A DNA stretch of 64,000 nt from Pseudoalteromonas sp. 3D05 (GCF_002723455.1 NZ_PDUS01000005.1:186001-250000); one strand, 5' to 3'. Shown: positions 35,308 through 45,143, numbered from the stretch's first letter. Numbers and translations: made by a program. The notes: generated by a model not told the origin, from the sequence alone.

Positions 35308-35713
35308 ATGTATACTTTACAAATAGATAACTCAGTTGAGTTAAACCGTGATTTAAGGGTCACACGTTGTTGCCTTTAATGTTCAGCATTTTGATGCCCA
35401 GCGTATTCCCTTGGGTTTTAAAGTAGTTGACGATGAAGAGCTAATAGCGGGCATTTCAGGTCATGTTTTCGGTAATTGGTTAATTATCAGCTGGCTTTGG
35501 TGTAGTGAAGCTAAGCGAAGCCAAGGGTTAGCAACGAAGCTGTTAAATACATTGGAATCAGCTGCTAAAGAGAGTGGGGCTAATGTCAGCCAACTTGATA
35601 CGTTAGACTTTCAAGCAAAGCCGTTTTATGAAAAAAACGGCTATGTAGTCAAATACCAAATGGATACCTATCCACTAAACGGCACGCGTTACTTTATGGA
35701 AAAACGATTGTAG
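35308..35713 (+). pseudogene. GNAT acetyltransferase gene broken by a one-base insertion
   Basis: The frame from ATG 35308 reads MYTLQIDNSVELNRDL and then stops at 35377. The +1 frame from about 35357 reads GSHVVAFNVQHFDAQRIPLG and continues as a normal GNAT domain (WLWCSEAKRSQGLATKLL, PFYEKNGYV) to 35713. Removing one A from the TTAAGGG at about 35353-35359 would restore a single frame of about 134 residues with a sensible join (RDL-GSHVV). The 100-residue frame from TTG 35411 lacks the first strand and has no ribosome site. The cause could be mutation or a sequencing error; no slippery heptamer for programmed shifting is evident. Confidence 0.8.
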
Positions 35714-35766
35714 TACTTGGTTTCTTCACCTTCGTTGAGGGTCTGTTCTTTTGCTTTCTATCTCAG

Positions 35767-37068
35767 TTAATATGCATGATTAGGCGTTAGTGTTGCGCTG
35801 ATAAGCTTATCTTCTATGACGTGAAAGTATCCATCCCAGTCGTTAGAGCTGAATTCCGCACTATCAAGAAAAAAATCATAGCTACCTAACTCCGTAAGCT
35901 CTGTAATGCTGTCGCCTTGTGACAATGAATAAAACTGCCACTTGTCTTTTTTAAAGTAACTCTTCAATGGACCAAGGTTTAAATCGTGAGTATCTATGGG
36001 TGGGGCTAATTTTATTTGCGAAATATAACCCCTACTAAAATAAACCATTTCATTACACGGACTAACAAGCACTTTTTTCCCTTTAGTAGTGTGCATCTTT
36101 AACCTTGCTTGAGCATTTAACTGTGCAAATTGGTTATTCGATTTACCGTCGAAATTAAAACAAGGCGAAGTCATCTCCATGTCGGAAATCAATGAGCCGA
36201 GTTGCAAACTAATAATGCGATGTTTGCTTTGAGCAGAGTCAACTTTAAATAAAGCGGTTTTAAAATTTTTATAGTTATTCTTTAACGTAGATAAGTCGTT
36301 TGGTTCTAAATCTTGTGATAGTAAATAGCTTTCCTGACTTTTAGTTTCTAAGCTGATAGCTTGATCTAAAAGGTTGAGTTCGTTATTTAGGGACATAGGT
36401 AAGAGTTCGCGATGGTACTGGTAACCTATCAGTTTATTATCCACAAAGTGGAATGCATGGTTCCTAAAATAGACCAATACTTGTTGGTTGGCAGATGCTA
36501 GTTCTAAGCTTGCAATGCCAAGCTTTTGCTCTACTTTTTGTTTAGAGTCATTTAATTGAACCCCAAAAAGAGATGAATGAGAAAGTGTGGGTATTGCAAA
36601 GGACGAAAAAGGGCGAGCTTTACCTTTAGGTTGTACAATAATTTCTTTTTTTGGTACTAAAACTGTGTTGTATGTTCGCTCTCCAGTTATAAACTCTGCT
36701 GTTGTAAGTGCGTACCCTTCATCGCAGTCAGTTGCTGAAGTAACATTTAATGTGTAATGAAGTTGCCTGACGACCCAATCATTGCCTGCGGTTGAGTTAC
36801 GCTGTGAGTTACTAATAACAAAGCGCTCTTTGATATAAGCTGAATGTGTACCTTTATGGTCAATAGTCGCTAGATATTCAGTGATAAGCTTTTTTCTTAG
36901 CATCACTTTTTTTTCATTCAGATCATCTGTTGTTGGACTTAATCTAATATCGGTTTTAAATGATTGATTATTATCTGAAAGCTGACAGTTAGTGTCATCT
37001 AAAAATATGCTGATAGCGCTGGCAGCTCCGTGCCAAAGTAGTAAGCTGAGAATAAAAAAGTTACGCAT
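35767..37068 (-). CDS. Secreted protein of unknown function
   Basis: About 433 residues from ATG 37068, giving a signal peptide (RNFFILSLLLWHGAASA). The longer start at 37110 would place 14 polar residues in front. The mature part begins ISIFLDDTNCQL and has four well-spaced Cys (CQL, DCDEGY, SPCFNFD, SPCNEMV), which may form two disulfides. It appears beta-rich with short amphipathic strands and no repeats. I do not recognise a family. It lies alone on its strand in a variable stretch and has a weak ribosome site. Confidence 0.7.
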   Translation of the reverse strand: MRNFFILSLLLWHGAASAISIFLDDTNCQLSDNNQSFKTDIRLSPTTDDLNEKKVMLRKKLITEYLATIDHKGTHSAYIKERFVISNSQRNSTAGNDWVVRQLHYTLNVTSATDCDEGYALTTAEFITGERTYNTVLVPKKEIIVQPKGKARPFSSFAIPTLSHSSLFGVQLNDSKQKVEQKLGIASLELASANQQVLVYFRNHAFHFVDNKLIGYQYHRELLPMSLNNELNLLDQAISLETKSQESYLLSQDLEPNDLSTLKNNYKNFKTALFKVDSAQSKHRIISLQLGSLISDMEMTSPCFNFDGKSNNQFAQLNAQARLKMHTTKGKKVLVSPCNEMVYFSRGYISQIKLAPPIDTHDLNLGPLKSYFKKDKWQFYSLSQGDSITELTELGSYDFFLDSAEFSSNDWDGYFHVIEDKLISATLTPNHAY

Positions 37069-37241
37069 ATGAAATCCATTTATGAGGCGGTGTTCCTTAA
37101 AGTAAAACATGTGGCGAGTTTTTCATCAAGCTTTTATCTGATATTAAACTCAGAATGTAAAAGAGGGTTTGTATAATTCTGAAGGGGTTATAAACAGTTT
37201 TTAGTTAGGTTAAAAGGGGATCATTTAAGCCCCTAATGCCA

Positions 37242-37604
37242 TCATGTATTTGCTCGCAATACTTTCGGTTCGTTAAATGTGATACCTAAAAATGGGGTTG
37301 CTTCAGGGGCAAGCATGAAAGTACGTATATTCATATGATCTTTACCGCTAGGGTTGTTTAATACGTCATCACGATAAAATGCGCCAAAGCAATCTAAGGT
37401 GTTTTGTTTGCTGAGTCCATTAAGTTTCGCGAAAGCAAATATTTTGCATGAGCCATTATTCTCATTCGCATTGCTGACGAGTCCGTGGTTATTAAAGTCG
37501 GACGGAATAAACGTGTAGTTTGTATCAATTACTGCCATAGAATCGGTGAATTCAATATTTTGCGGGTCATTGGCAAGACGGGTAAGAAAGTCGTTGAGTG
37601 TCAT
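37242..37604 (-). CDS. HopJ-family protein
   Basis: 120 residues from the second of two adjacent ATGs, chosen because AAGGA has normal spacing only to it. Motifs IEFTDSMAVIDTNYTF, NNGSCKIFAFAKLNGLSKQNTLDCFGAFYRDDVLNNPSGKDHMNIRTFM match the HopJ type III effector family. Despite the name, this family is widespread in free-living bacteria without type III secretion, and no secretion gene is near. The cellular role is unknown. Confidence 0.88.
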   Translation of the reverse strand: MTLNDFLTRLANDPQNIEFTDSMAVIDTNYTFIPSDFNNHGLVSNANENNGSCKIFAFAKLNGLSKQNTLDCFGAFYRDDVLNNPSGKDHMNIRTFMLAPEATPFLGITFNEPKVLRANT

Positions 37605-37617
37605 CATTATCCTTAAT

Positions 37618-37949
37618 TTATAGTTTCTTTAACTCTAGCTGATTTGTTCGCGGATTAATATTAAATTTAAAATGTTGTAAAAAGTTCATACCAAATAGAC
37701 CATGACTTGTGTTTTGACTAATAGTTAAAACTCATCAGCAAAACTTGGTTTATTCGTTTTTAACCAGTACTTTAATTGTGCTAGACATTCATTGTAGAGA
37801 TGTTCAGCCTGCTGAGGACGATGCTTTATGAGTAAGGCATAGTTTTTAATTGCTAAATCAAACTCTTGTTGGCTAAAATATTTTGGGGCTTTAACAATTT
37901 GGTAGTTTGCTTCGCTGAACCATATGATTTGGCTACATTTGACGTGTGG
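37618..37949 (-). pseudogene. Remnants of a retropepsin-like aspartic protease region
   Basis: Two open fragments without start codons lie end to end on the minus strand. The lower one (37618-37731) reads THGLFG-like SHGLFGMNFLQHFKFNIN and ends ELKKL-stop, which is the C-terminal part of clan AA aspartic proteases (GLLGMNFL...F motif). The upper one (37725-37949) reads WFSEANYQIVKAPKYF and ends SFADEF-stop, an unrecognised helical tail about 70 residues long. Neither has the catalytic DTG. This looks like gene decay after loss of the 5' portions. Confidence 0.65.
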
Positions 37950-38338
37950 TTATTTAAAGTTGTTATAGTGATGTGAGGAGTCGTAAAAGCAAATAGGTGT
38001 TACAAGCTAACTAAAATACAAGAGAAATTATCAATACTTTAGTAACGCTTCCCATAATCTCAAACAGCACTTAGATCCAGCAAATATATTTAGGTAATAG
38101 CTCAGCATCAATAATCAAGGACGACGCTAAGCGTAATTAATAACATGAAATAAAGTTAAGTTTCACGTCTCTCTTTAATGGCTTGAAAAGGTGACTGGTA
38201 AGTATGAATCTTGCGCATTCAATAGTATGAAATGTTTGTTTAAGTTATGAATGATAAGTTATGTAAAGTATGTTTATATATTATCGAGCGTATGCTTAAC
38301 GCGAAAGGGAATTCTATTCTAGCAACAAGGAGAGTGAT
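37950..38338. other. Intergenic region without recognisable genes
   Basis: About 390 AT-rich bases between the aspartic protease remnants and the lipoprotein gene. Only a short palindrome ACGCTAAGCGT near 38130 and the AAGGAGAG ribosome site of the next gene stand out. No coding remnant or RNA gene was recognised. Confidence 0.5.
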
Positions 38339-39376
38339 ATGAAAAAAACAGTATTGTCACTGATGCTATTTTTAGCAGGTTGTTCGCCCAGCGAAACCCA
38401 GACATTACAAGTGGCTTATAGTGAAGCCAAATTACACGGAGATATTGTCAGGTTAAGCCAGGTTTTAGCAAAACTTGCAGATATTAATCCAGAGGATTGG
38501 AAAGAAGAGCATTCCACTGTATTACAGGCACATGAATACTACACACGGGCTGAAAAGTCACTCGATGAAGGGAATTTAAAGGGGGCTATTACTCACGCCA
38601 ATAAGTCGTTTTCGCTTTCTGAAAGCCAACAAGTTTTAACTCTTGTTAAACAAATCAAACAGGAGCTTAAAGACTTTCAAAAAGCAAAAAGAGTATGGAT
38701 AACATTTGAACAGCAACTCGACGAGTTAAATAATAGAATTAACGACTTTAGTTTAACGACAGCTCAAGACTGGAGTATCATCAATTTTAACCAGTTGTTG
38801 GTAGAGCTCATCGATTTTAGAAAACAATTTACACGAGCCAAGCTAAAAATTGAAGAGTCGCAACGTAAAACACAACTACATGCCCAAACTTTAGTTAAAA
38901 TCAATCAACAACTCGTTGTTTTAGAAGCCAGTATTAACTCGTTATTAGGCAAGGTAGTAAGTTCTGCGGGTAATGAGTTATCTATTTTCACGAAGACTAT
39001 TTCTGAACAAACGATTTCACATTTAACCTACTTTTCAGACGACAGTGTGCCAGGTATGGTCGGTCCATTTTATAAAAAATTTCTTGTTAAATATCGACCT
39101 TATTATGAGCTAGTTGAAAATGCGTACTTTGTGACATACCAAAACGATTTTAATGCCTTTATGGATTTAGATGCATTCACGCAGCTACAAAGTAAGTTAG
39201 TATTCCAGCCGAAGGATTATAAGAGCTACAAAAGTGATATTAAGAAGCATTTGAATCAGTTGTCAGGGAATATAAAAAGCGCGATGTTAGTTTGTAATGA
39301 TGAGCAAATGTTAATAAGTACGTCACCATCACTCTTAATCTCACTCGATAAGCATTTAAAACCATTTAGCGAATAA
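38339..39376 (+). CDS. Lipoprotein of unknown function, helical
   Basis: 345 residues. Lipoprotein signal with LAGC (Cys15). The mature protein is almost wholly helical: a TPR-like first part (about 20-100: AYSEAKLHGDIVRLSQVLAKLADI, YYTRAEKSLDEGNLKGAITHANKS) and a coiled-coil middle (about 100-200, rich in Q, L, K), then an unrecognised end with one Cys. AAGGAGAG precedes the ATG with good spacing. I do not recognise the family. It converges on yigB with five bases between stops. Confidence 0.7.
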   Translation: MKKTVLSLMLFLAGCSPSETQTLQVAYSEAKLHGDIVRLSQVLAKLADINPEDWKEEHSTVLQAHEYYTRAEKSLDEGNLKGAITHANKSFSLSESQQVLTLVKQIKQELKDFQKAKRVWITFEQQLDELNNRINDFSLTTAQDWSIINFNQLLVELIDFRKQFTRAKLKIEESQRKTQLHAQTLVKINQQLVVLEASINSLLGKVVSSAGNELSIFTKTISEQTISHLTYFSDDSVPGMVGPFYKKFLVKYRPYYELVENAYFVTYQNDFNAFMDLDAFTQLQSKLVFQPKDYKSYKSDIKKHLNQLSGNIKSAMLVCNDEQMLISTSPSLLISLDKHLKPFSE

Positions 39377-39381
39377 TACTC

Positions 39382-40086
39382 TTATAAAAAATATTTAAGA
39401 GCATGAATTGATGTAATCTCTACATCAGGTAAGCCTCGGTAAGCATAGCGAGCTTGCTGATCGTTTAGCCACAGTGAGTGACAGCCTGCGTTGTGCGCGC
39501 CGTGCACGTCTGTATCTAAGCTATCACCAATGTGCAGTATGTGTTTTGGCTCAACGTTTAGCTGTTCGCAGGCTTGAGCAAACATAGTTGGGTGTGGCTT
39601 AGCTTTACCATGTATGCCTGCTTGTAAAACAAGTTCAAATACGCCATTTAGGTTAAATCGTTCAACTTCGACATTACCATTTGTAATGGCAATGAGTTTA
39701 TATTTTTTAGCTAACTGAGCGAGTAATGCTAACACATCATCACTGACCACTATTTGGCTACGCGCGTCAGCAAACGCTTGGTAAGCGCCACTAACATGTT
39801 GCTCAAGTTGCGCGTCTTGGTAGCCTAATTTGGCCAAGCCAAGTTGTAAGGTGTCTTTTCGCCACTGGGTCACGTTATCAGCCAGCGCAGGGTTTTGCTT
39901 AACAGCTTGCTCTCTACAGTATTGCCAATAGTGGCGACCTTGCGCTTGCCAATCAGATAACGCGTTTAAATAATCAACTTGTGCCTGCACAGCTGCTTTA
40001 ATAATAGGGTGATTATTGTAAAGTGTGTCGTCTAAATCAAAGCTGAGCACTTTTACTGGCGTAATGGCACGGTTAAAACGGATCAT
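39382..40086 (-). CDS. yigB: HAD-superfamily hydrolase (YigB-like)
   Basis: 234 residues. HAD motif I FDLDDTLYNN, motif II ITNGN, motif III Lys in HGKAKPHP and motif IV HIGDSLDTDVHGAHNAG. E. coli YigB dephosphorylates flavin mononucleotide in riboflavin metabolism; the same order after xerC supports orthology. It starts 11 bases after xerC. Confidence 0.9.
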   Translation of the reverse strand: MIRFNRAITPVKVLSFDLDDTLYNNHPIIKAAVQAQVDYLNALSDWQAQGRHYWQYCREQAVKQNPALADNVTQWRKDTLQLGLAKLGYQDAQLEQHVSGAYQAFADARSQIVVSDDVLALLAQLAKKYKLIAITNGNVEVERFNLNGVFELVLQAGIHGKAKPHPTMFAQACEQLNVEPKHILHIGDSLDTDVHGAHNAGCHSLWLNDQQARYAYRGLPDVEITSIHALKYFL

Positions 40087-40097
40087 AAAATTCCTCG

Positions 40098-41051
40098 TTA
40101 GTCTGGGTCGTGACGCTTTTTAGCGCGCGGATGCGTGTTGTCGTACACCTTAGCCAAATGTTGAAAGTCTAGATGAGTATACACTTGAGTTGCAGACAAA
40201 CTGCTGTGGCCTAATAATTCCTGAACTGCGCGTAAATCACCTGATGATTCAAGAATATGGGAAGCAAAGGAGTGGCGCAACTTATGAGGGTGTACTTGGC
40301 TGCTAATACCTTGCTTAATCCCCCATTGTTGCATACGTAATCGTACCTGTCGCACTGATATTCGGCACTTTTTACTGCTAACAAACACCGCAGGCTCGTC
40401 TGGATTAGCAAACTGAGGGCGTAATTTTAGCCATAAATTTAACGCGGTTAGTGCTTTGCCGCCCACCGGTAATAAGCGTTCTTTGTTGCCTTTACCACGA
40501 ACTAATATTTCACCTTCACTACGGTTAATATCCTGCATGTTAGCGCCAACTAACTCGCTGATGCGCAAACCAGAAGAATACATTAATTCCATCATGGCTT
40601 TATCGCGGATAGCAAGGGGATCATCGTCATCGATTTCGAGTAGGCGTGCCATTTGATCAACATCGAGATTTTTTGGCAGAGGCTTGGCAAATTTAGGGCC
40701 TTTAATTGCTTCAGCAGGATTGTGATAGTGGTTTTTTTCGGTGATTTTTTTTGATTTTAAAAATTTATACAGACTACGAATACAACTGAGCTTCAAACTT
40801 ATTGTACGGCCACTGAGCTGTTTACTACGCAGTGCCATACTGTAACGGCGAATATGTTCGCCTTGAACATCCTGCCAACTGCCACACAGTTTACTGAAAT
40901 AGTGCGCAGCAAATTGCAGCTGGCTGGTATATTGGCTAATGGTGTGCGCTGAGTATTGTTTTTCAAACCGTAAGTAATCACTAAACAGTTGAATAGGCGT
41001 GAGCCATTGCTCGTCTAAATGGTTTAAACCAGGAGGTTGCTCCTCGCTCAT
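40098..41051 (-). CDS. xerC: Tyrosine recombinase XerC
   Basis: 317 residues. N-terminal SAM-like core-binding domain (LFSDYLRFEKQYSAHTISQYTSQL), then the catalytic domain with Arg in YSSGLRISELVG, HKLRHSFASH, and the nucleophile Tyr in LSATQVYTHLD. With XerD it resolves chromosome dimers at dif. It is slightly longer than E. coli XerC at the N-terminus. The start overlaps the DUF484 stop by four bases. Confidence 0.95.
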   Translation of the reverse strand: MSEEQPPGLNHLDEQWLTPIQLFSDYLRFEKQYSAHTISQYTSQLQFAAHYFSKLCGSWQDVQGEHIRRYSMALRSKQLSGRTISLKLSCIRSLYKFLKSKKITEKNHYHNPAEAIKGPKFAKPLPKNLDVDQMARLLEIDDDDPLAIRDKAMMELMYSSGLRISELVGANMQDINRSEGEILVRGKGNKERLLPVGGKALTALNLWLKLRPQFANPDEPAVFVSSKKCRISVRQVRLRMQQWGIKQGISSQVHPHKLRHSFASHILESSGDLRAVQELLGHSSLSATQVYTHLDFQHLAKVYDNTHPRAKKRHDPD

Positions 41052-41671
41052 GCCAATTCCAGTTGGAGTTCCAATAATCTAAGCTGCAAAGAGCGTACAA
41101 ATTCAAGCACAAAAAAGCTGTCTTTGGCTGGTTCAAAGTGATTTGCATCAAGGCTACCAAAGGCAAGTATGGCCACAGGGTGTTGGTTGTTACCAATTAG
41201 GTACAAAGCAGTTGATTGAGTTTGCTCAGCAAACAATAAGTCTCGCTCTTGCTGGCTAACTCGGCCTAGGTAAGTGCCCGTTTCTTCTAAGCGATGTTCT
41301 ATTAATGCATCATATTTAGTTTCGTAGCGTACTAAATGGCATTCACTGATTGCAGGGCTGGTGCAAATGATATTTCGCAAGTTAGCCGCTAAGGTTTTAA
41401 AATCGTAATTAGTCCAAAGCTGCCGATGACATTGGCTGAATAACCGATAAATAGATTCATTTTCAGTTGCTTGTTCAATCAGTTGCTCAATTTGCGCTTT
41501 CAGCTTGGTATTGTGTTCACGCAACTGGCGTTGTTGGATGTGCACTAAAGACGTTGCGCCTTGAGCATGTTGCTGCAATTCAAGCTGTGCTAAAAGATCT
41601 GGGTTTTGCAGTAAAAAATCCGGATTTTCAGTTAGAAAGTCGCTAACTTGTTGTTTTGTTATTTCACTCAT
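41048..41671 (-). CDS. DUF484 family protein (YigA-like)
   Basis: 207 residues. The start [32 protein letters not shown] with [25 protein letters not shown] is the DUF484 signature: a short helix-rich lead and coiled coil before a GAF-like domain (about 90-200). Conserved between dapF and xerC in many gammaproteobacteria; function is unknown. Both ends overlap the neighbouring genes by four bases. Confidence 0.92.
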   Translation of the reverse strand: MSEITKQQVSDFLTENPDFLLQNPDLLAQLELQQHAQGATSLVHIQQRQLREHNTKLKAQIEQLIEQATENESIYRLFSQCHRQLWTNYDFKTLAANLRNIICTSPAISECHLVRYETKYDALIEHRLEETGTYLGRVSQQERDLLFAEQTQSTALYLIGNNQHPVAILAFGSLDANHFEPAKDSFFVLEFVRSLQLRLLELQLELA

Positions 41672-42498
41672 AAGGCAACTTGTCCATCAAATACGTGTTC
41701 TGCAGGGCCTGTCATTCTTACTGGGTGACCTTCACCTTGCCAGCGAACTTGCAAACTTCCGCCCGGTAAATCCACTTGTACTGTCGTTGCTAACTTGCTT
41801 TGTACTTGGCCGATAACCATAGCAGCACAAGCACCTGTACCACAGGCGAGTGTTTCGCTTACACCGCGCTCCCAAACCCTGAGCTTAATGTGCTCTTGCG
41901 AAATGACTTGCATAAAACCCACATTAACGCGTTGCGGAAAACGCTCATGATTTTCAAGTAGAGGACCTAGTGTATTCACGTCGGCTGTTTCTATATCGTC
42001 GACCTCAAGTACGCAATGAGGGTTACCCATTGAAACCGCACCACTAAATACGGTGTGTTCTTCGGCGCGAATAATATAGGTGAGCTCTCGTTTACTCGCT
42101 TTGAGTGGAATTTTATTCGGCTCAAAATTGGGGTGGCCCATATTAACGGTAACTTGCCCATCTTTTTCAATATAAAGAGTCAGGTTACCTGACTTGGTAG
42201 ACACGGTGACTTTATGTTTATTGGTTAAGCCTTTCATGCGCACGAAGCGTGCAAAACAGCGCGCGCCGTTACCACACTGTTCAACTTCGTTGCCGTCAGC
42301 ATTAAAAATACGATAATGAAAATCGAGATCAGGAGAATAGGGCGCTTCGACCATTAACAGTTGGTCAAAGCCAATGCCAAAATGGCGATCTGCCAGTTTT
42401 TTGATTTGATCTCGTGATAAGAAAACGTTTTGTGTAATATTATCAATTACAACAAAATCGTTGCCTAGGCCGTGCATTTTAGAAAAATTAACTAACAT
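41668..42498 (-). CDS. dapF: Diaminopimelate epimerase
   Basis: 276 residues. Catalytic Cys pair in [15 protein letters not shown] and ACGTGACA, with [15 protein letters not shown] at the start and SMGNPHCV. It interconverts LL- and meso-diaminopimelate for lysine and peptidoglycan synthesis in the cytoplasm. It follows lysA in the same operon, so the last two lysine steps are adjacent. Confidence 0.97.
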   Translation of the reverse strand: MLVNFSKMHGLGNDFVVIDNITQNVFLSRDQIKKLADRHFGIGFDQLLMVEAPYSPDLDFHYRIFNADGNEVEQCGNGARCFARFVRMKGLTNKHKVTVSTKSGNLTLYIEKDGQVTVNMGHPNFEPNKIPLKASKRELTYIIRAEEHTVFSGAVSMGNPHCVLEVDDIETADVNTLGPLLENHERFPQRVNVGFMQVISQEHIKLRVWERGVSETLACGTGACAAMVIGQVQSKLATTVQVDLPGGSLQVRWQGEGHPVRMTGPAEHVFDGQVAL

Positions 42499-42561
42499 AG
42501 CGCTCTAATTCGGATTTGCTCTGCGCTAATCATGCCACAGAGCAGCCGGGTTACAAAAAGT

Positions 42562-43815
42562 TTATGGTAAAATTTTCTCGCCTTGCCATAGGCTTTCAAT
42601 TGTTTCACGCTCGCGGATTAAATGGCTATGCTCACCATCCACCATTATCTCAGCTACACGTGGCCTTGAATTATAGTTTGAGCTCATTGTGAAGCCGTAA
42701 GCGCCCGCACTACGTTGGGCAAGTAAATCGGCTTGTTGCAGAGCAAGCATGCGATCTTTACCTAAAAAATCACCCGTTTCACAGACAGGGCCGACAATAT
42801 CAAAGTTACGTGTTGGTGTGTCATCTGTGCGAGGGGTTACAGGGACTATATTTTGCCAAGCTTGATAAAGTGATGGGCGCAACATGTCGTTCATACCCGC
42901 ATCAACGATGGCAAAGTATTTGTCTTGGTTTTGTTTGATAAACTCAATTTTAGTAACCAAAATACCAGCATTTGCAGCAATTGCGCGGCCAGGTTCAAAT
43001 ATAAGCTCTAAATCTTGGTATTTTGCTAAACGTTCAGTGATCTGCGCTACATATTCACTTGGGTGTGGAGGTGTTTCTTCATTGTAAGGCACGCCTAGAC
43101 CACCACCGATATCAATATGACTCAGTACGATACCGTTTTCTTTTAATTCATCAATCAGTGCTAATACTTTATTTAAGGCTTCTAGAAATGGCTTTATCTC
43201 AGTGAGCTGTGATCCAATATGGCTATCAACACCGATTATTTTAAGGCCAGGTAATGAGGCTGCGTATTGATACACACTTACAGCAGTAAGAATATCTATA
43301 CCAAATTTATTTTCTTTTAAGCCTGTTGAAATATAAGGATGCGTTTTAGCGTCGATATCTGGGTTTACACGAATTGAAATAGGTGCCATTAGGTTAAGCT
43401 CTGTCGCAACCTGTGAAATGCGGTCAAGCTCGGATACAGACTCGACGTTAAAGCATTTTATGCCAAGCTTAAGTGCATAGGCTATTTCATCTGCGGTTTT
43501 GGCAACACCTGAAAAAACGACCTTGTTAGCATTGCCACCGGCTTGAATAACACGAGCCAACTCACCTTTAGAAACAATGTCAAATCCTGAACCTAAGCGT
43601 GCCAAAATATTTAATACGGCAATATTTGAATTTGCTTTAACTGCATAGCAAACTAAGCTTTTATGGTTTTTAGCAGCGTGCGCAAAGGCCGTGTAGTGTC
43701 GTTCAAAGGTTTTACGTGAATACACATAGCATGGAGTACCGTATTGTTCAGCTAATGTGCTGACAGCGATGTCTTCAGCGTGAAGGTGATCATTTTTATA
43801 GTCAAAAAAGTCCAT
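42562..43815 (-). CDS. lysA: Diaminopimelate decarboxylase
   Basis: 417 residues, fold III PLP enzyme. The PLP Lys is in CYAVKANSN; HIGSQ, DIGGGLGVPY, and CETGDFLGKDR are seen, with FEPGRAIAANAG binding the PLP phosphate. It makes lysine from meso-diaminopimelate. It sits between lptM and dapF, abutting the lptM stop, an arrangement common outside the enterics. Confidence 0.97.
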   Translation of the reverse strand: MDFFDYKNDHLHAEDIAVSTLAEQYGTPCYVYSRKTFERHYTAFAHAAKNHKSLVCYAVKANSNIAVLNILARLGSGFDIVSKGELARVIQAGGNANKVVFSGVAKTADEIAYALKLGIKCFNVESVSELDRISQVATELNLMAPISIRVNPDIDAKTHPYISTGLKENKFGIDILTAVSVYQYAASLPGLKIIGVDSHIGSQLTEIKPFLEALNKVLALIDELKENGIVLSHIDIGGGLGVPYNEETPPHPSEYVAQITERLAKYQDLELIFEPGRAIAANAGILVTKIEFIKQNQDKYFAIVDAGMNDMLRPSLYQAWQNIVPVTPRTDDTPTRNFDIVGPVCETGDFLGKDRMLALQQADLLAQRSAGAYGFTMSSNYNSRPRVAEIMVDGEHSHLIRERETIESLWQGEKILP

Positions 43816-44010
43816 CTATTGATCCTGTTTCGATTGAGTGGGTGATGCAGAAGCTTTGCTTTGTGAAGTCACAGGTTTTTCTTGAATATTTTTCTCTACT
43901 TCATCATCAGGTAAGTACAAAGCGCCACTTTGTCCACAACCCGCTAAAGTCATGAGTAATACACCCATAGGAAAAAGTCGTTTTAATTGTTTAAGATGCA
44001 TCTCTTTCAT
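43816..44010 (-). CDS. lptM: LptM/YifL-like small lipoprotein
   Basis: 64 residues. Lipobox LAGC followed by GQSGALYLP, the short conserved motif of LptM (formerly YifL; GCGQ.GPLYLP), then a low-complexity Lys/Ser/Gln tail. E. coli LptM helps assemble the LptDE lipopolysaccharide translocon at the outer membrane. The next gene lysA starts on the base following its stop. A second ATG at 44001 is possible. Confidence 0.85.
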   Translation of the reverse strand: MKEMHLKQLKRLFPMGVLLMTLAGCGQSGALYLPDDEVEKNIQEKPVTSQSKASASPTQSKQDQ

Positions 44011-44144
44011 TAGATTAATCGCGTTGCTGGCTTTATAATCGCAGATTAACAGAATATCTAAAAAATGCAGCTATTCGCGGATGATTTTATTCCTGTTACA
44101 CTACCTGCATGCAAATTGTACCCAATGCCGTAAAGGAAATAATA

Positions 44145-44468
44145 ATGACAGACCATGAATATCACCAATTAGCCGAAGCACTTATGTTCACAATTGAAGA
44201 GCAAGTTGATGATTGTGAAGCAGATCTAGATTATGAATCTGCGCAAGGGATATTAGAAATTATTTTTGCTGATCGCTCTAAAATAGTGATTAATAAGCAA
44301 GCACCATTACATCAGGTGTGGGTGGCAACAAAATTTAATGGTCATCACTTTGAGTTACAGGGTGATAAGTGGATTGATAATCGCTCAGGCGCTGAGTTTT
44401 GGCAATTCATGAACGAGGCCACTACGCGTCAAGCTGGGCAAACTGTTGAGTGGCAATCAGAGCTATGA
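44145..44468 (+). CDS. cyaY: Frataxin-like iron-sulfur assembly protein
   Basis: 107 residues from ATG 44145, which has AAGGA seven bases upstream; the ATG at 44109 would add 12 residues and is unlikely. [21 protein letters not shown] with the acidic helix, [31 protein letters not shown] and [17 protein letters not shown] are CyaY motifs. It binds iron at the acidic ridge and tunes IscS activity. Divergent from lptM as in E. coli; its stop overlaps the next start (ATGA). Confidence 0.95.
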   Translation: MTDHEYHQLAEALMFTIEEQVDDCEADLDYESAQGILEIIFADRSKIVINKQAPLHQVWVATKFNGHHFELQGDKWIDNRSGAEFWQFMNEATTRQAGQTVEWQSEL

Positions 44469-45121
44469 GTTTAGAATTTGTAGAATACCCGGCTAAAGCA
44501 GCACACAAAGCAACGATTATTTGGTTGCATGGTTTAGGTGATTCTGGAGACGGTTTTTTACCTGTTGCTCCACAATTAGCCTTACCAGATGAGTTAGGGG
44601 TTAGATTTGTTTTTCCACATGCTCCGGTGCAACCTGTAACGATTAATGGGGGCATGGCAATGCGCTCTTGGTACGATATTAAATCGATGGATTTAGATAA
44701 ACGTGCTGATGAATCGGGTGTACGTGAGTCGGCAGAAAAAGTTGAGCTGCTTATCAAACAAGAGCTTGAAAGTGGTGTCCCGGCTGATAAAATTATTTTA
44801 GCAGGTTTCTCACAAGGCGGCGTAATTTCACTACACTTAGCGCCTCGGTTAACACAAAAATTAGCAGGGGTTATGGCTCTCTCAACTTATATGTGTGTAC
44901 CAGAGAAACTATCAGGCGAAGCGAAACACACCGATTTAAATGTATTTATGGCGCATGGTCGTCATGATGATGTTGTACCGCACAGCGCGGGTCGTAATGC
45001 GTTTGACGTATTATCTGCACTGAACATGGATGTAAGCTGGCAAGATTACCCAATGGCTCACCAAGTCTGCGGGGAAGAGCTAATGGCAATCCGCCAGTGG
45101 TTAATTGCTCGCTTAAGTTAA
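44465..45121 (+). CDS. Carboxylesterase/phospholipase family alpha/beta hydrolase
   Basis: 218 residues from ATG 44465. [14 protein letters not shown] forms the oxyanion loop; the nucleophile Ser is in [11 protein letters not shown]; the Asp is in [10 protein letters not shown] and the His in [10 protein letters not shown]. This is the EstB/YpfH-like cytosolic carboxylesterase family, acting on short acyl esters. The alternative GTG at 44450 lies within cyaY and is rejected because the ATGA overlap gives normal coupling. Confidence 0.93.
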   Translation: MSLEFVEYPAKAAHKATIIWLHGLGDSGDGFLPVAPQLALPDELGVRFVFPHAPVQPVTINGGMAMRSWYDIKSMDLDKRADESGVRESAEKVELLIKQELESGVPADKIILAGFSQGGVISLHLAPRLTQKLAGVMALSTYMCVPEKLSGEAKHTDLNVFMAHGRHDDVVPHSAGRNAFDVLSALNMDVSWQDYPMAHQVCGEELMAIRQWLIARLS

Positions 45122-45143
45122 TGATTGAAAGCATGAGGCTATT

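Noticed and set aside
35411..35713. Complete 100-residue GNAT gene from TTG 35411
   Set aside because: The same frame upstream continues the GNAT domain and no ribosome site precedes the TTG; the frameshift explanation fits better.
37242..37604. Type III secretion effector
   Set aside because: The HopJ family name is historical; there is no secretion system nearby and the family is common in free-living bacteria.
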